Shown here one piece after another: positions 26,890 to 37,059 of a stretch of 64,000 nucleotides of DNA. The stretch is from the NCBI RefSeq assembly GCF_024756235.1, contig NZ_JANUGY010000001.1, positions 744,001-808,000 on the forward strand. Direction: 5' to 3'. Position 1 is the first letter of the stretch. Each line of letters starts with the position of its first letter. The translations under genes were made by a program, and so were the position numbers. This DNA is from Massilia kyonggiensis (GTDB lineage: Bacteria; Pseudomonadota; Gammaproteobacteria; Burkholderiales; Burkholderiaceae_D). The notes beneath the pieces are model-generated. The model was given only the letters and a program-made list of their open reading frames with translations. It did no database searches and was not told the DNA's origin.

Positions 26890-27789
26890 ATGCTCACATT
26901 CCAACAAATCATCCTGACTCTGCAAACCTACTGGGACAAGCAGGGTTGCGCCCTGCTCCAGCCGTACGACATGGAAGTCGGCGCGGGCACCTTCCACACT
27001 GGCACCTTCCTGCGCGCGATCGGACCGGAACCGTGGCGCGCCGCCTACGTGCAGCCGTCGCGCCGCCCGAAGGATGGCCGCTACGGCGAAAACCCGAACC
27101 GCCTGCAGCACTATTACCAGTACCAGGTCGTGCTGAAGCCGGCGCCGGAAAACATCCTGGACCTGTACCTCGGTTCCCTGGAAGCGCTGGGCCTGGACCT
27201 GAAAAAGAACGACGTGCGCTTCGTCGAGGACGACTGGGAAAGCCCGACGCTGGGCGCCTGGGGCCTCGGCTGGGAAGTCTGGCTGAACGGCATGGAAGTC
27301 ACCCAGTTCACGTACTTCCAGCAGGTCGGCGGCCTCGATTGCAAGCCGGTGCTGGGCGAGATCACGTACGGCATCGAGCGCCTCGCGATGTACCTGCAGG
27401 GCGTCGAGAACGTGTATGACCTCGTGTGGACGGAGTGGGAAGAAAACGGCGAAAAGAAATCGCTGTCGTATGGCGACGTCTTCCACCAGAACGAAGTCGA
27501 ACAGTCGACCTACAACTTCGAACACTCGAACACGGACCTGCTGTTCCAGGCTTTCAATAACCACGAGAGCGAAGCCAAGCGCCTGATCGAACTGGCGCTC
27601 ACCTTGCCCGCGTACGAGCAGATCATGAAGGCGTCGCACAGCTTCAACCTGCTGGATGCGCGCGGCGCGATCTCCGTCACCGAGCGCGCCGCCTACATCG
27701 GCCGCGTGCGCAACCTGTCGCGCCTCGTCGCCCAGGCCTATTACGATTCGCGCGAGAAGCTGGGCTTCCCCATGCTCCCGAAAGCTTGA
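26890..27789 (+). CDS. glyQ: Glycyl-tRNA synthetase alpha subunit
   Basis: A 299-residue class II aminoacyl-tRNA synthetase subunit, the bacterial alpha2beta2 type. The N-terminus [25 protein letters not shown], the catalytic landmarks [13 protein letters not shown] and [18 protein letters not shown], and [15 protein letters not shown] are all present. It is followed 26 bp later by glyS; both are needed for activity. Confidence 0.98.
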   Translation: MLTFQQIILTLQTYWDKQGCALLQPYDMEVGAGTFHTGTFLRAIGPEPWRAAYVQPSRRPKDGRYGENPNRLQHYYQYQVVLKPAPENILDLYLGSLEALGLDLKKNDVRFVEDDWESPTLGAWGLGWEVWLNGMEVTQFTYFQQVGGLDCKPVLGEITYGIERLAMYLQGVENVYDLVWTEWEENGEKKSLSYGDVFHQNEVEQSTYNFEHSNTDLLFQAFNNHESEAKRLIELALTLPAYEQIMKASHSFNLLDARGAISVTERAAYIGRVRNLSRLVAQAYYDSREKLGFPMLPKA

Positions 27790-27814
27790 GTCCAGAACAG
27801 AATAGAACGACACC

Positions 27815-29911
27815 ATGAATCAGACATTACTCGTCGAACTGCAGACCGAAGAGCTGCCGCCGAAGGCGCTCGTGAAACTGGGCGCCGCTTTTGCGAACGG
27901 CATCGCGAACGGCCTGAAGGCCCGTGACTTCCTCGACGCCGACAGCGTCGTCACCACCTACGCCACGCCGCGCCGCCTGGCCGTGTCGATCACCAACGTG
28001 CGCGCCACGTCGGCCGACAAGACCATCCGCGAGAAGATCCTGCCGGTGACCGTCGCCCTCGACAAGGACGGCAACCCGACCGCGCCGCTGGCCAAGAAGC
28101 TGGCCGCCCTCGGATTCCCCGACCTGAAGGTCAGCGACCTCGAACGCGCCCAGGACGGCAAGGCGGAAAGCTTCTTTTACACGTACACCGCGCCGGGCAT
28201 CGACCTCGCCGAGGGCCTGCAGCCGGTGCTGGAAGAGACGGTCGCCAAGCTGCCGATCCCGAAGGTGATGAGCTACCAGCGTGCGGACGGCGCCACCGTG
28301 CAGTTCGTGCGCCCCGTGCACTCGCTGCTGGCGCTGCACGGCGAGAACATCGTGCCGCTGTCGCTGCTGGGCCTCAAGGCCGGCCGCAGCACGCTCGGCC
28401 ACCGCTTCCTGTCGAACGGCCATGCCTTCGATATCGGCCATGCGGATGCCTACAACGAACTGCTCAAGGTCTTCGGCAAGGTCGTCGCGAATGCCGGGGA
28501 ACGCAAGGAATCGATCCGCACCCAGCTGCTGGCCAAGGCCGGCGGCGACCAGGTCTTGATGCCGGAATCGCTGCTGGATGAAGTGGCGGCGCTGGTCGAA
28601 TGGCCCGTCGTGTACGAATGCCAGTTCGAAGACGCCTTCCTCGCCGTGCCGCAGGAATGCCTGATCCTGACGATGCAGACGAACCAGAAATACTTCGCGC
28701 TCACGGATACGAACGGCAAGCTGCGCTCGCGCTTCCTGATCGTCTCGAACCTCGCGACCGACGACCCGTCCGCCATCATCGGCGGCAACGAGCGCGTCGT
28801 GCGCCCGCGCCTGTCGGATGCAAAATTCTTCTTCGAGCAGGACAAGAAGAAGTCGCTGGAATCGCGCCTGCCGCTGCTGGCGAACGTCGTCTACCACAAC
28901 AAGCTGGGCACGCAGGCCGAGCGCACGCAGCGCGTCACGCGCCTCGCCGGCGCCATCGCCCGCCGCCTTGGCTACGACGTGCTGCTGGCCGAACGCGGCG
29001 CGCAGCTCGCGAAGGCCGACCTGCTGACCGACATGGTCGGCGAGTTCCCGGAACTGCAGGGCATCATGGGCACGTATTACGCCCGCAACGACGGCGAACA
29101 CGAGGAAGTGGCGCTGGCCGCGTCCGAGCACTACCAGCCGCGCTTCTCCGGCGACGCGCTGCCCACGACGAACACGGGCCTCTCGGTCGCCCTGGCGGAT
29201 AAACTCGAAACCCTCGTGGGCATCTGGTCGATCGGCCTGCAGCCGACGGGCGAAAAGGACCCGTTCGCGCTGCGCCGCCACGCGCTGGGCGTGATGCGCA
29301 TGCTGGTCGAGAAGCGCCTGCCGCTCGCGCTGTCCGACCTCTTGACGGATGCCGCCGGCGTGTTCGACTACATGCCGACGTTCAAGGACCCGACGGCGGA
29401 AGTGACGGCCTTCATGCTGGACCGCCTGCGCGGCCTGCTGCGCGACCGCGGCTTCGCGCCGAACGAAGTGGAAGCCGTGCTGGCGCAGAACCCGGACCGC
29501 GTGGACGACGTCGTGCAGCGCCTGGAAGCCGTGCAGGCCTTCGCCGCGCTGCCGGAAAGCGCCTCGCTGGCCGCCGCCAACAAGCGTATCTCGAACATCC
29601 TCAAGAAGAACGAGGAAGCGCTCGCGCAAGCGGGCGACGTGGATCCCGCGCTGCTGCAGGACGCCGCCGAGAAGACGCTGTACGCGAGCGTGCAGCGCGT
29701 GCAGCCGGACGTCGACGCGGCCTTCGAGCGCGGCGATTTCACGGGCACGCTGAAGACGCTGGCCCAGCTGCGCGACGACGTCGACGCGTTCTTCAACGAC
29801 GTGATGGTGATGGCCGACGACGTCGCCCTGCGCAACAACCGCCTCGCCCTGCTGTCCATCCTGCACCGCATGATGAACCGCGTGGCCGACATCTCGAAGC
29901 TCGCGGCATAA
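27815..29911 (+). CDS. glyS: Glycyl-tRNA synthetase beta subunit
   Basis: A 698-residue beta subunit that binds tRNA-Gly and contributes to the active site. The family opening [50 protein letters not shown] and the C-terminal DALR-like anticodon-binding part ([27 protein letters not shown]) are all visible. It is in tandem with glyQ and 5 bp upstream of gmhB. Confidence 0.98.
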   Translation: MNQTLLVELQTEELPPKALVKLGAAFANGIANGLKARDFLDADSVVTTYATPRRLAVSITNVRATSADKTIREKILPVTVALDKDGNPTAPLAKKLAALGFPDLKVSDLERAQDGKAESFFYTYTAPGIDLAEGLQPVLEETVAKLPIPKVMSYQRADGATVQFVRPVHSLLALHGENIVPLSLLGLKAGRSTLGHRFLSNGHAFDIGHADAYNELLKVFGKVVANAGERKESIRTQLLAKAGGDQVLMPESLLDEVAALVEWPVVYECQFEDAFLAVPQECLILTMQTNQKYFALTDTNGKLRSRFLIVSNLATDDPSAIIGGNERVVRPRLSDAKFFFEQDKKKSLESRLPLLANVVYHNKLGTQAERTQRVTRLAGAIARRLGYDVLLAERGAQLAKADLLTDMVGEFPELQGIMGTYYARNDGEHEEVALAASEHYQPRFSGDALPTTNTGLSVALADKLETLVGIWSIGLQPTGEKDPFALRRHALGVMRMLVEKRLPLALSDLLTDAAGVFDYMPTFKDPTAEVTAFMLDRLRGLLRDRGFAPNEVEAVLAQNPDRVDDVVQRLEAVQAFAALPESASLAAANKRISNILKKNEEALAQAGDVDPALLQDAAEKTLYASVQRVQPDVDAAFERGDFTGTLKTLAQLRDDVDAFFNDVMVMADDVALRNNRLALLSILHRMMNRVADISKLAA

Positions 29912-29916
29912 GCATC

Positions 29917-30471
29917 ATGAAGCTGATCATCCTCGACCGGGACGGGGTCATCAACCATGACTCCCCCGAGTTCATCAAGTCGCCCGCCGAGTGGATCCCG
30001 ATCCCGGGGTCGCTCGAAGCGATCGCGCGCCTGAACCAGGCCGGCTACCGCGTCGTCATCGCGTCGAACCAGTCGGGCATCGCGCGCGAACTGTTCGACA
30101 TCGCGACCCTCAACGCGATCCACCAGAAGATGCACGCGAACGCCCAGCTGGTGGGTGCGGACATCGACGCGATCTTCTTCTGCCCGCACGCGGCCATCGA
30201 CAACTGCGACTGCCGCAAGCCGAAGAACGGCATGTTCGAGGAGATCAGCAAGCGCTTCAAGGTCAGCCTGAAGGGCGTACCGACCGTCGGCGATTCGCTG
30301 CGCGACCTGCAGGCCGGCTTCATCAGCGGCTGCGTGCCCTACCTGGTCCTGACCGGCAAGGGCGAGAAGACCCGGGAAACAGGCGGCCTGCCACCCGGCA
30401 CGCAGGTGTTCCCCGACCTCGCGGCGATGGTCGACGCGTTCCTCAAGACCGTTCCCGCCGCAAGCGCATGA
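29917..30471 (+). CDS. gmhB: D-glycero-beta-D-manno-heptose-1,7-bisphosphate 7-phosphatase
   Basis: A 184-residue HAD-superfamily phosphatase that makes heptose-1-phosphate for LPS core. The HAD signature is MKLIILDRDGVINHDSPEFI (DxD nucleophile). Next come VIASNQSGIAREL and the GmhB-specific zinc Cys-His segment CPHAAIDNCDCRKPK, followed by VGDSLRDLQAGFISG. It is translationally coupled to plsC (ATGA overlap) and follows glyS by 5 bp. Confidence 0.95.
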   Translation: MKLIILDRDGVINHDSPEFIKSPAEWIPIPGSLEAIARLNQAGYRVVIASNQSGIARELFDIATLNAIHQKMHANAQLVGADIDAIFFCPHAAIDNCDCRKPKNGMFEEISKRFKVSLKGVPTVGDSLRDLQAGFISGCVPYLVLTGKGEKTRETGGLPPGTQVFPDLAAMVDAFLKTVPAASA

Positions 30472-31250
30472 TCGCTACCACCGCCAATCAAGATCTGGAG
30501 ACCTCGCCGTTGCGTACCGCCGCCCTGTTCCTGCGTTCCCTGTTGTTCGCGATCGTCATGACGATCGCCACCGTCGTGTGGGCCTGCGTCTGCTTCCTGG
30601 CGGCGCCGTTCCCGTACAAGACGCGCTTCTGGGTCACGTCGCGCTGGAACGTCTTCATCATCTGGTGCGCGCGCGTCATCTGCGGCATCCGCTACCAGGT
30701 GAAGGGCTACGAGAACCTGCCGGACCAACCCGCGATCCTGCTGTCGAAGCACCAGTCGGCATGGGAGACCATCTTCATGCTGCCCAACATGAAGCGGCCG
30801 CTCGTCTACGTCTTCAAGAAGGAGATCCTGTATATCCCCTTCTTCGGCTGGGGCATGGCGCTGCTGCGCATGATCCCGATCGACCGCAGCAAGGGCAAGC
30901 GCGCGTTCGCGCACGTCGTCAGGATCGGCAAGGCGCGCCTCGCGGACGGCCAGTCGATCATCATGTTCCCCGAAGGGACGCGCATCCCCGTGGGCCAGAA
31001 AGGACAGTACAAAAGCGGCGGTACGCGCCTGGCGATAGAAACCCGTGCGATGGTCGTGCCGATCGCGCATAATTCAGGTGAGTGCTGGCCCAAGAACTCG
31101 TTCATCAAGCGGCCGGGCCTCATCACCGTCTCGATCGGCAAGCCGATATCGCCGGAAAACCACACTGCCGACAGTCTGATGCAAGAGGTCGAAAATTGGA
31201 TAGAATCGGAAATGCGCGTCATTTCGCCCCACGCCTATTCAGGTACTTGA
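30468..31250 (+). CDS. plsC: 1-acyl-sn-glycerol-3-phosphate acyltransferase
   Basis: A 260-residue PlsC. A membrane helix (about residues 19-45) is followed by the acyltransferase box HQSAWE (the His-x4-acid catalytic motif; the acid here is Glu, common in this family) and by the FPEGTR box. It makes phosphatidic acid. It begins at the ATG that overlaps the gmhB stop (ATGA); an in-frame upstream extension is not needed. Confidence 0.93.
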   Translation: MIATTANQDLETSPLRTAALFLRSLLFAIVMTIATVVWACVCFLAAPFPYKTRFWVTSRWNVFIIWCARVICGIRYQVKGYENLPDQPAILLSKHQSAWETIFMLPNMKRPLVYVFKKEILYIPFFGWGMALLRMIPIDRSKGKRAFAHVVRIGKARLADGQSIIMFPEGTRIPVGQKGQYKSGGTRLAIETRAMVVPIAHNSGECWPKNSFIKRPGLITVSIGKPISPENHTADSLMQEVENWIESEMRVISPHAYSGT

Positions 31251-31294
31251 ACGAATTGGGCGTGCAGAACCAAGCATCATCGAAGCCGCCCACC

Positions 31295-32218
31295 ATGACC
31301 TCCCCCAAGACCGACGCGAACCAGCTGGAGCTGTTTGCCCAGGAACTCGTCGCGGCGCTCAAGCCCTCACCCACACCCGCGCCCACGCCGGCGGCCAGAC
31401 CCGTGCCGCCGGCCCCGCTGTTCAAGGCACCGCCGGTGCCGACCCGCACGCTCCCCATTCCGCCCGTCGGCCCGAACGACCCGCCGCTGCGCAAGATCCA
31501 GCTCGGATCGCACACCGTGCACTACGTGCTGCGCCGCTCCGCGCGCCGCTCGCACGGCTTCATGGTGTGCGACGACGGCCTGTTCGTGACGTCGCCGAAC
31601 CGCGCACCGCTGGACGACATCGAGCGCGCAATCCGCGCCAAGCAGCGCTGGATCCTGACCAAGCTGTTCGAACGGGGCGAGCGCCGTGCGCAGCGCGCCG
31701 AACGTCCGCCCGTGGAATGGGTCGACGGCGCGCAACTGCCCTACCTCGGGTCCGACATCACGTTGCGGCTGGAGCCTGCCGCGCGCAGCCACTGCGTCTA
31801 CGATGCCGAGACGCGCACCTTGCATCTCGGCGTGACGCCAGGCCTGGAGACGTGGCAGATCCGCGAGCGCGTGAAGCTGTGGTTCCAGGACGAGGCGAAG
31901 CGGATCTTCGGCGAACGCCTCGACCTGTACGCGCCGCGCGTGGGCGTCACCTATCACTCGTTCGCGATCTCGTCGGCCGGCACGCGCTGGGGTTCGTGCA
32001 CGGTGGCCGGGAACATCCGGTTGAACTGGAAGCTGGTGCACTATCCGCTCGCGCTGCTGGACTACGTGGTCGTGCACGAACTGGCGCACCTGCGCGAGAT
32101 GAACCACAGCCCGGCCTTCTGGGCCGTCGTGGGCGAAGTCTTCCCGGATTACGATGGCGCCAAGGCGGCGCTCAAGAAGCGCTCGGTGGAGATGCCGGTG
32201 CTGTTCCCCGACGAGTGA
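31295..32218 (+). CDS. YgjP-like M48/DUF45 family metallopeptidase
   Basis: A 307-residue protein. A Pro/Ala-rich N-terminal segment (about residues 26-70, KPSPTPAPTPAARPVPPAP) is followed by a domain with YgjP/DUF45 features. These are IQLGSHTVHYVLRRSARRS, SAGTRWGSCTVAGNIRLNWKL and the zinc motif VVVHELAHLREMNHSPAFW (HELAH plus a downstream His). YgjP-type proteins are uncharacterised peptidases. The start ATG at 31295 is chosen; the frame is open upstream. It is the last gene of the glyQ-to-plsC run. Confidence 0.85.
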   Translation: MTSPKTDANQLELFAQELVAALKPSPTPAPTPAARPVPPAPLFKAPPVPTRTLPIPPVGPNDPPLRKIQLGSHTVHYVLRRSARRSHGFMVCDDGLFVTSPNRAPLDDIERAIRAKQRWILTKLFERGERRAQRAERPPVEWVDGAQLPYLGSDITLRLEPAARSHCVYDAETRTLHLGVTPGLETWQIRERVKLWFQDEAKRIFGERLDLYAPRVGVTYHSFAISSAGTRWGSCTVAGNIRLNWKLVHYPLALLDYVVVHELAHLREMNHSPAFWAVVGEVFPDYDGAKAALKKRSVEMPVLFPDE

Positions 32219-32233
32219 TCGGAGAACAGCCCG

Positions 32234-32794
32234 TTACGACGCGCGGAACTGCAGTTCGCCCGCCGCGCGGGCTTCGACGATCCCGCGCATCGCGCTGACT
32301 TCGTCCTTGTTCAGGCACCGGAACGGAATGGGCAACGTGCCCCGCTTCAGGATCATCATGAAGCCGTTCGAATACGTGCGGATGCGCTGCACGTCGCTCC
32401 AGTCGATCAGGCTCACGCCCGTATCGCTGGTGCGCACGATGCCGTGCTGGTCGATCTGGAATTCGTACGTGCGCTTCCCGCGCTGCAGCAGCACGAAATG
32501 CGTGGCTGCCGACAGCGTGCTTTTCAGGCGCAGATAGAAGCCCATTGGCCAGCGGATATGGCGGCGGCGGATCAGGTAACCGCCATGCTCCCACATGAAG
32601 CGCACGTACTCGGCGAACGAGTAGCGCACCCAGAAATGAAGACTGTAACGTTCTGCCGGCGGATGCACGACCGGGATCGTGGCTGCCGGCATCGCGTCGG
32701 CACCGAGATCCTCGGCGTCAGGCTGGTCCAGCAACGCGGCCCCGCCATCCGAGTGGCCGGCCGCTCGCGAGCGATTTGACCACAACATGTGCAT
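32234..32794 (-). CDS. YcxB-like membrane-associated protein of unknown function
   Basis: A 186-residue protein. The C-terminal two thirds (about residues 50-186) read as a YcxB-like domain: YSLHFWVRYSFAEYVRFMWEH, then TYEFQIDQHGIVRTSDTGVSLIDWSDVQRI and MMILKRGTLPIPFRCL. This is the kind of PH-like fold that follows membrane helices in the YcxB family. No helix is obvious here, and the first 45 residues are a polar tail (an AAL-LDQPDAEDLGADAMP stretch). The family match is by pattern only. It is upstream of waaA, in the same orientation, with 40 bp between. Confidence 0.55.
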   Translation of the reverse strand: MHMLWSNRSRAAGHSDGGAALLDQPDAEDLGADAMPAATIPVVHPPAERYSLHFWVRYSFAEYVRFMWEHGGYLIRRRHIRWPMGFYLRLKSTLSAATHFVLLQRGKRTYEFQIDQHGIVRTSDTGVSLIDWSDVQRIRTYSNGFMMILKRGTLPIPFRCLNKDEVSAMRGIVEARAAGELQFRAS

Positions 32795-32834
32795 CCCCTT
32801 TCGTTTTCTAATCTAAAGAGAATGGTAGCAAAAG

Positions 32835-34097
32835 CTAAGCGATAATTTGTTGCAAGAGTTCAACAGTGCGCACTGTTGCGCCACGATGTTGGGCCGCGAA
32901 GGCCTGCGCGTGGGCGCCCATGGCGGCGCGGCGGCCGTCGTCGGAGAGAAGATCGGCGGCGGCGCGCAGCAACGCGGGAGCATCCGGCACGCGCAGCGCG
33001 GCGCCGGCGGCGACGGCTTCCCCGGTCGCCTGCAGGAAGTTGAAGGTGTGCTCGCCCACCAGCACCGGACGTCCCAGCGCGCACGCTTCGATCAGGTTCT
33101 GGCCGCCCAGCGGCAGCAGGCTGCCGCCGATGAAGGCGCAGTCGCATGCCGCGTAGTACGCGAACATCTCGCCCATCGAATCGCCCAGCAGCACGTCGGT
33201 GTCCACGTGTTCCGGCAGTCTTGATCGACGGGCGAGCGTCAAGCCGCGTTCCTCGACCATGCGCGCCACCTCGTCGAAGCGCTGCGGGTGACGGGGCACC
33301 AGCACGAGCAGCATGTTCGCCGGGCGCTGGTCCATCGCCTTGTACGCGTCGAGGATCAGCGCCTCTTCGCCTTCGCGCGTGGAGGCGCACAGCAGCACGG
33401 GGCGCTCCGCGAAACGCGCGCGCAGCATCGCGCCCGTGTCCAGCGCGGCCTGCGGCGGCACGACGTCGAACTTGATGCTGCCCGTGACGGCGACCTTCGG
33501 GGCGCCCAGCGAGGCGATACGTTCGGCGTCCGCATCCGTCTGCGCGGCCACCAGCGTGATTGCGCGTGCGGCATCCGTCATCAGGCCGCCGATCTTGCGG
33601 CCGCGGCGCAGCGATTTTTCCGACAGGCGCGCGTTCACGAGCGCCACCGGCACGCCGTGCTTCGCACAGCCGTGGATCAGGTTCGGCCACACTTCCGTCT
33701 CCATCAGGATGCAGATCGCGGGTTCGAAATGGCGCAGGAAGCGGCCGACCATGAAGCCGGTGTCGTACGGCAGGAACGACTGGATCACACGGTCGCCGTG
33801 CTTGCCGAACAACGCCTTACCGGTGGCGCGGCCGGTGGGCGTCATGTGCGTGAGCAGGATGCGCGCGTCGGGGCGCGCGGCCAGCAGGGCCTCTATCAGC
33901 GGCTCGGCGGCGCGCGTCTCGCCGACGGAGACAGCGTGCACCATGATGGTCGGGCGCTTGTCCAGCCGGCGGCCATAGAAACCCAGGCGCTCGCCCAAAT
34001 GCGTGCGGTAGCCGGGCTCGCGGCGCCCGCGCCACCACAAGCGGCCCAGCACAAGCGGCAGCGCCAGCCACCACATGAGCGAATACAGCACGCGCAT
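32835..34097 (-). CDS. waaA: 3-deoxy-D-manno-octulosonic-acid (Kdo) transferase
   Basis: A 420-residue GT30 glycosyltransferase that adds Kdo to lipid A. Signs are the N-terminal membrane anchor (MRVLYSLMWWLALPLVLGRLW), VHAVSVGETRAAEPLIEAL, TGSIKFD and the donor-site segment GGSLLPLGGQNLIEACALGRPVLVGEHTFNF. The start ATG at 34097 shares one base with the waaC stop (TGATG). Bases upstream of that ATG are open in frame but belong to waaC. Confidence 0.95.
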   Translation of the reverse strand: MRVLYSLMWWLALPLVLGRLWWRGRREPGYRTHLGERLGFYGRRLDKRPTIMVHAVSVGETRAAEPLIEALLAARPDARILLTHMTPTGRATGKALFGKHGDRVIQSFLPYDTGFMVGRFLRHFEPAICILMETEVWPNLIHGCAKHGVPVALVNARLSEKSLRRGRKIGGLMTDAARAITLVAAQTDADAERIASLGAPKVAVTGSIKFDVVPPQAALDTGAMLRARFAERPVLLCASTREGEEALILDAYKAMDQRPANMLLVLVPRHPQRFDEVARMVEERGLTLARRSRLPEHVDTDVLLGDSMGEMFAYYAACDCAFIGGSLLPLGGQNLIEACALGRPVLVGEHTFNFLQATGEAVAAGAALRVPDAPALLRAAADLLSDDGRRAAMGAHAQAFAAQHRGATVRTVELLQQIIA

Positions 34098-35068
34098 CAG
34101 CGGCTCTCCAGCAGACGCCGCGCGGCCGCCACGACCTCGTCGACGGTCGGCGGCGCGCCCGTGTCGCCCAGGTTGACGATGCGCGGCGACCAGTTGCCCT
34201 CGGTCTTCCAGCGCGGCGAATCGGCATAGATCTCGACCGTCGGCCGCACGAAGGCGGCGGCGATGTGCGTGAGGCCCGTATCGACGCCCACGGCGAGCGC
34301 CGCGTGGCGCGCCAGTTCCACCGCATCCATCATCGACAGTTTCGGCAGCACGCGCGCGTTCGGCAGCGCGGCGGCGAGACGCTCGGCCTCCTCCTTCTCG
34401 CGCGGGGAACCCCAGGGCAGCAGGATCGTCATGGGCGCGAGCGCCTGGCCGAGCGCGATCCAGTGCGCCGTCGGCCATTTTTTTGCATCGCGCGCGGTCC
34501 CGTGGAAGAACACGGCGTAGTCTTCGGGCGGCATCCACGCGGGACGCGCCGCGCCGCCGGGTGCCGGCAGGCCGAAGTCCGGCGGCGTGTCGACGGCATA
34601 GCCGAGCGCCGCGGCCACGACCTGGCGTCCGCGCGCCACCGCGTGCGTGCGCGGGTCGACGGGGATGCTGCGGCTGTGGAAGATGCGCGAGACGCCCTCG
34701 TAGCCCGAATCCTCGGTGCCGTTGGCCAGGCCGACTTTCTGGCCGCCGCGGGCGCAGGCCATCACGATGCCCGTCTTGATCAAGCCCTGCGTGTCGAACA
34801 CGTAGTCGTACTGCTCGGCGCGCAGGTCGGCAAAAAAGCCGCGCAGTTCCGCGCGCACGGCCGCCTGGCCGAGTCCCTTGCGCCAGCGCCGCAGCGCGAA
34901 CGGGATCACCTTGCGCACGTGCGGGTTGAGCTTCACGAGGCTGACATAGCCCTCTTCCACCACCCAGTCCACCTGGGCATCCGGAAAGTGGCGCCGGATG
35001 TCGGCCACGATCGGGAGATTGTGCAGGACGTCGCCCAGCGACGACACCCGCACCAGCAGGATCTTCAT
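34097..35068 (-). CDS. waaC: LPS heptosyltransferase I
   Basis: A 323-residue GT9 enzyme that adds the first heptose to Kdo2-lipid A. The family opening MKILLVRVSSLGDVLHNLP, then VDWVVEEGY and the C-terminal MMDAVELARHAALAVGVDTGLTHIAAAF are clear. It overlaps waaA by a single base. It starts one base inside the upstream phosphomannomutase gene (TGATG), so algC-like, waaC and waaA form a tight operon. Confidence 0.95.
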   Translation of the reverse strand: MKILLVRVSSLGDVLHNLPIVADIRRHFPDAQVDWVVEEGYVSLVKLNPHVRKVIPFALRRWRKGLGQAAVRAELRGFFADLRAEQYDYVFDTQGLIKTGIVMACARGGQKVGLANGTEDSGYEGVSRIFHSRSIPVDPRTHAVARGRQVVAAALGYAVDTPPDFGLPAPGGAARPAWMPPEDYAVFFHGTARDAKKWPTAHWIALGQALAPMTILLPWGSPREKEEAERLAAALPNARVLPKLSMMDAVELARHAALAVGVDTGLTHIAAAFVRPTVEIYADSPRWKTEGNWSPRIVNLGDTGAPPTVDEVVAAARRLLESR

Positions 35069-36450
35069 CAGAACGGCAGCTTCGCGTCAGGCTTGGCGGC
35101 GAGGATCACGCGCGCGAACTCTTTCTGGATACGGTCCAGCGCTGCCGGATTCTCGCCCTCGAAGCGCAGCACGACGACGGGCGTCGTGTTCGAACCGCGC
35201 GCCAGGCCGAAGCCGTCCGGGTACTCCACGCGCAGGCCGTCGATGTCGACGATCCGGTCCGCGCCCGGGAATTCCGCTTCGGCGCGCAGCTTGTCGATCA
35301 GCGCGAAATTCTCGCCTTCCTGCAGGTGCAGGTGCAGTTCGGGCGTGCTGGACGCGATCGGCAGGGAATTCAGCAGTGCGGACGGGTCGGTTTCGCGCGT
35401 GAGGATCTCGAGCAGGCGTGCGCCCGTGTACAGGCCGTCGTCGAAGCCGAACCAGCGGTCCTTCCAGAAGATATGGCCGCTCATCTCGCCGCCCAGCGGC
35501 GCACCGGTTTCCTTCAGCTTGGCCTTGACGAGCGAGTGGCCCGTCTTCCACATCAGCGGACGGCCGCCATGCTGCTCGATCCACGGGCCCAGGTGGCGCG
35601 TGCACTTCACGTCGTACAGGATTTCGGCGCCCGGGTTGCGCGACAGGACGTCCTTGGAGAACAGCATCATCTGGCGGTCCGGGAAGATGATCTGGCCATC
35701 TTTCGTGACGACGCCCAGGCGGTCGCCGTCGCCGTCGAATGCGAGGCCGATCTCGGCGTCCGTCGTCTTCAGGCATTCGATCAGATCCTGCAGGTTTTCC
35801 GGATGCGCCGGGTCCGGGTGGTGGTTCGGGAAGTGGCCATCCACGTCGCAGAACAGTTCGATCACGTCGCAACCCATCGCGCGGAACAGATCGCCCGCGA
35901 CCATGCCGGCCACGCCGTTGCCGCAATCGACCGCGATCTTGATCGGACGCGCGATCTTGACGTCGCCGACGATGCGTTCGACGTAGGCGGCCTTGATGTC
36001 GTGCGTCGAGTAGCCACCTTGCTGTGCGGCCGGCTGGAAATCGTCGCGTTCGATGGCCTGGTACAGGCCCTGGATGGCGTCGCCGTAGATCGCCTCGCCG
36101 GCCAGCACCATCTTGAAGCCGTTGTAGTCCGGCGGGTTGTGGCTGCCGGTGACCATGATGCCCGAACGCGCACCCAGCACGTTGGTGGCGAAATACACCA
36201 TCGGCGTGGCGACCATGCCCAGGTCGATCACGTCCACGCCCGCGGCCTGCAGGCCTTCGGCCAGCGCCCTGGCCAGCTCCGGACCGGACAGGCGGCCGTC
36301 GCGGCCGATGATCACGGTGCGTTCTCCCTTGGCCAGCGCGGCGGCGCCGAACGCCTGGCCGATGCGGCGCGCGATCCCCGCGTCGAGCGTGCTGCCGATG
36401 ACGCCGCGGATGTCATAAGCCTTGAAGATCGTTTTCGAGAGAGAAACCAT
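35068..36450 (-). CDS. Phosphomannomutase/phosphoglucomutase
   Basis: A 460-residue alpha-D-phosphohexomutase (AlgC/ManB type) that makes mannose-1-P or glucose-1-P for cell-surface sugars. Motifs are KAYDIRGVIG, the phosphoserine loop GIMVTGSHNPPDYNG, the metal loop LAFDGDGDRLGVV, the sugar-binding GEMSGHIFWKD and the C-terminal phosphate-binding EGENFALID region. The length is that of AlgC. It is the first gene of the waaC-waaA operon, coupled by overlap. Confidence 0.93.
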   Translation of the reverse strand: MVSLSKTIFKAYDIRGVIGSTLDAGIARRIGQAFGAAALAKGERTVIIGRDGRLSGPELARALAEGLQAAGVDVIDLGMVATPMVYFATNVLGARSGIMVTGSHNPPDYNGFKMVLAGEAIYGDAIQGLYQAIERDDFQPAAQQGGYSTHDIKAAYVERIVGDVKIARPIKIAVDCGNGVAGMVAGDLFRAMGCDVIELFCDVDGHFPNHHPDPAHPENLQDLIECLKTTDAEIGLAFDGDGDRLGVVTKDGQIIFPDRQMMLFSKDVLSRNPGAEILYDVKCTRHLGPWIEQHGGRPLMWKTGHSLVKAKLKETGAPLGGEMSGHIFWKDRWFGFDDGLYTGARLLEILTRETDPSALLNSLPIASSTPELHLHLQEGENFALIDKLRAEAEFPGADRIVDIDGLRVEYPDGFGLARGSNTTPVVVLRFEGENPAALDRIQKEFARVILAAKPDAKLPF

Positions 36451-36544
36451 GGATTATCTACCTTGCAGGACGGGGGCACCGGAATGCGCGCACGGGCATT
36501 ACGAACGCCGGTTGGTTCGGATGTCGGAAAAAGAGATATTGTAA

Positions 36545-36575
36545 CGGCAAGAGGGCCGACAAGGTCGGATTGCCG
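36545..36575 (-). terminator. Weak hairpin after the H-NS-like gene
   Basis: CGGCAA...TTGCCG encloses CCGAC-CTT-GTCGG, giving a two-part stem 72 bases past the H-NS-like stop. T-rich sequence follows, but only after a gap of about 15 bases, so this is a candidate terminator only. Confidence 0.4.
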
Positions 36576-36646
36576 CTATATTGAATGCGCAAACAAGCGC
36601 GGTGAGGCGCACAGGACGTGCGCACTCGGAACGATATGAAACGGAA

Positions 36647-36973
36647 TCAGACGCGCAGTTTGTCCAGCGATTTACCGCCTTCGACCCATTCCTTGACCCA
36701 TTTCGGCTGGCGGCCGCGACCGGTCCACTGTTGCGACGCATTGTCCGGATTGCGATAACGAACGGCGACGGAGCCGGTATTCGCGCCTGCCGATTTACCG
36801 CCACGGCCGCTGGCGCTGATCAGGTCTTTCAAAGGTACGCCGACGCTCTGTGCGATGGCCATGATCTGTTCACGCGCCTTTTGCACTTCCTGCACCTCGC
36901 GTTTCTTCATTTCCTGCTTGATCTGCTCCTGCAGGTTGCGCAAATCGCCCAAGGACAAATTAGACAGATCCAT
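36647..36973 (-). CDS. H-NS family nucleoid-associated protein
   Basis: A 108-residue H-NS-like protein. A coiled-coil oligomerisation segment at about residues 8-50 (LGDLRNLQEQIKQEMKKREV) is followed by a basic linker with SGRGGKSAG. The C-terminal DNA-binding motif is QQWTGRGRQPKW. It probably silences AT-rich or acquired genes. It has its own gene unit, with an AT-rich upstream region (36974-37059). Confidence 0.93.
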   Translation of the reverse strand: MDLSNLSLGDLRNLQEQIKQEMKKREVQEVQKAREQIMAIAQSVGVPLKDLISASGRGGKSAGANTGSVAVRYRNPDNASQQWTGRGRQPKWVKEWVEGGKSLDKLRV

Positions 36974-37059
36974 CTTGATTCCTTATATGTAGAGTCTAGG
37001 TGTAAGGGATTTTATCGAATATTCACCAATGCTCGCAATATACTACAACTTAAATTTCT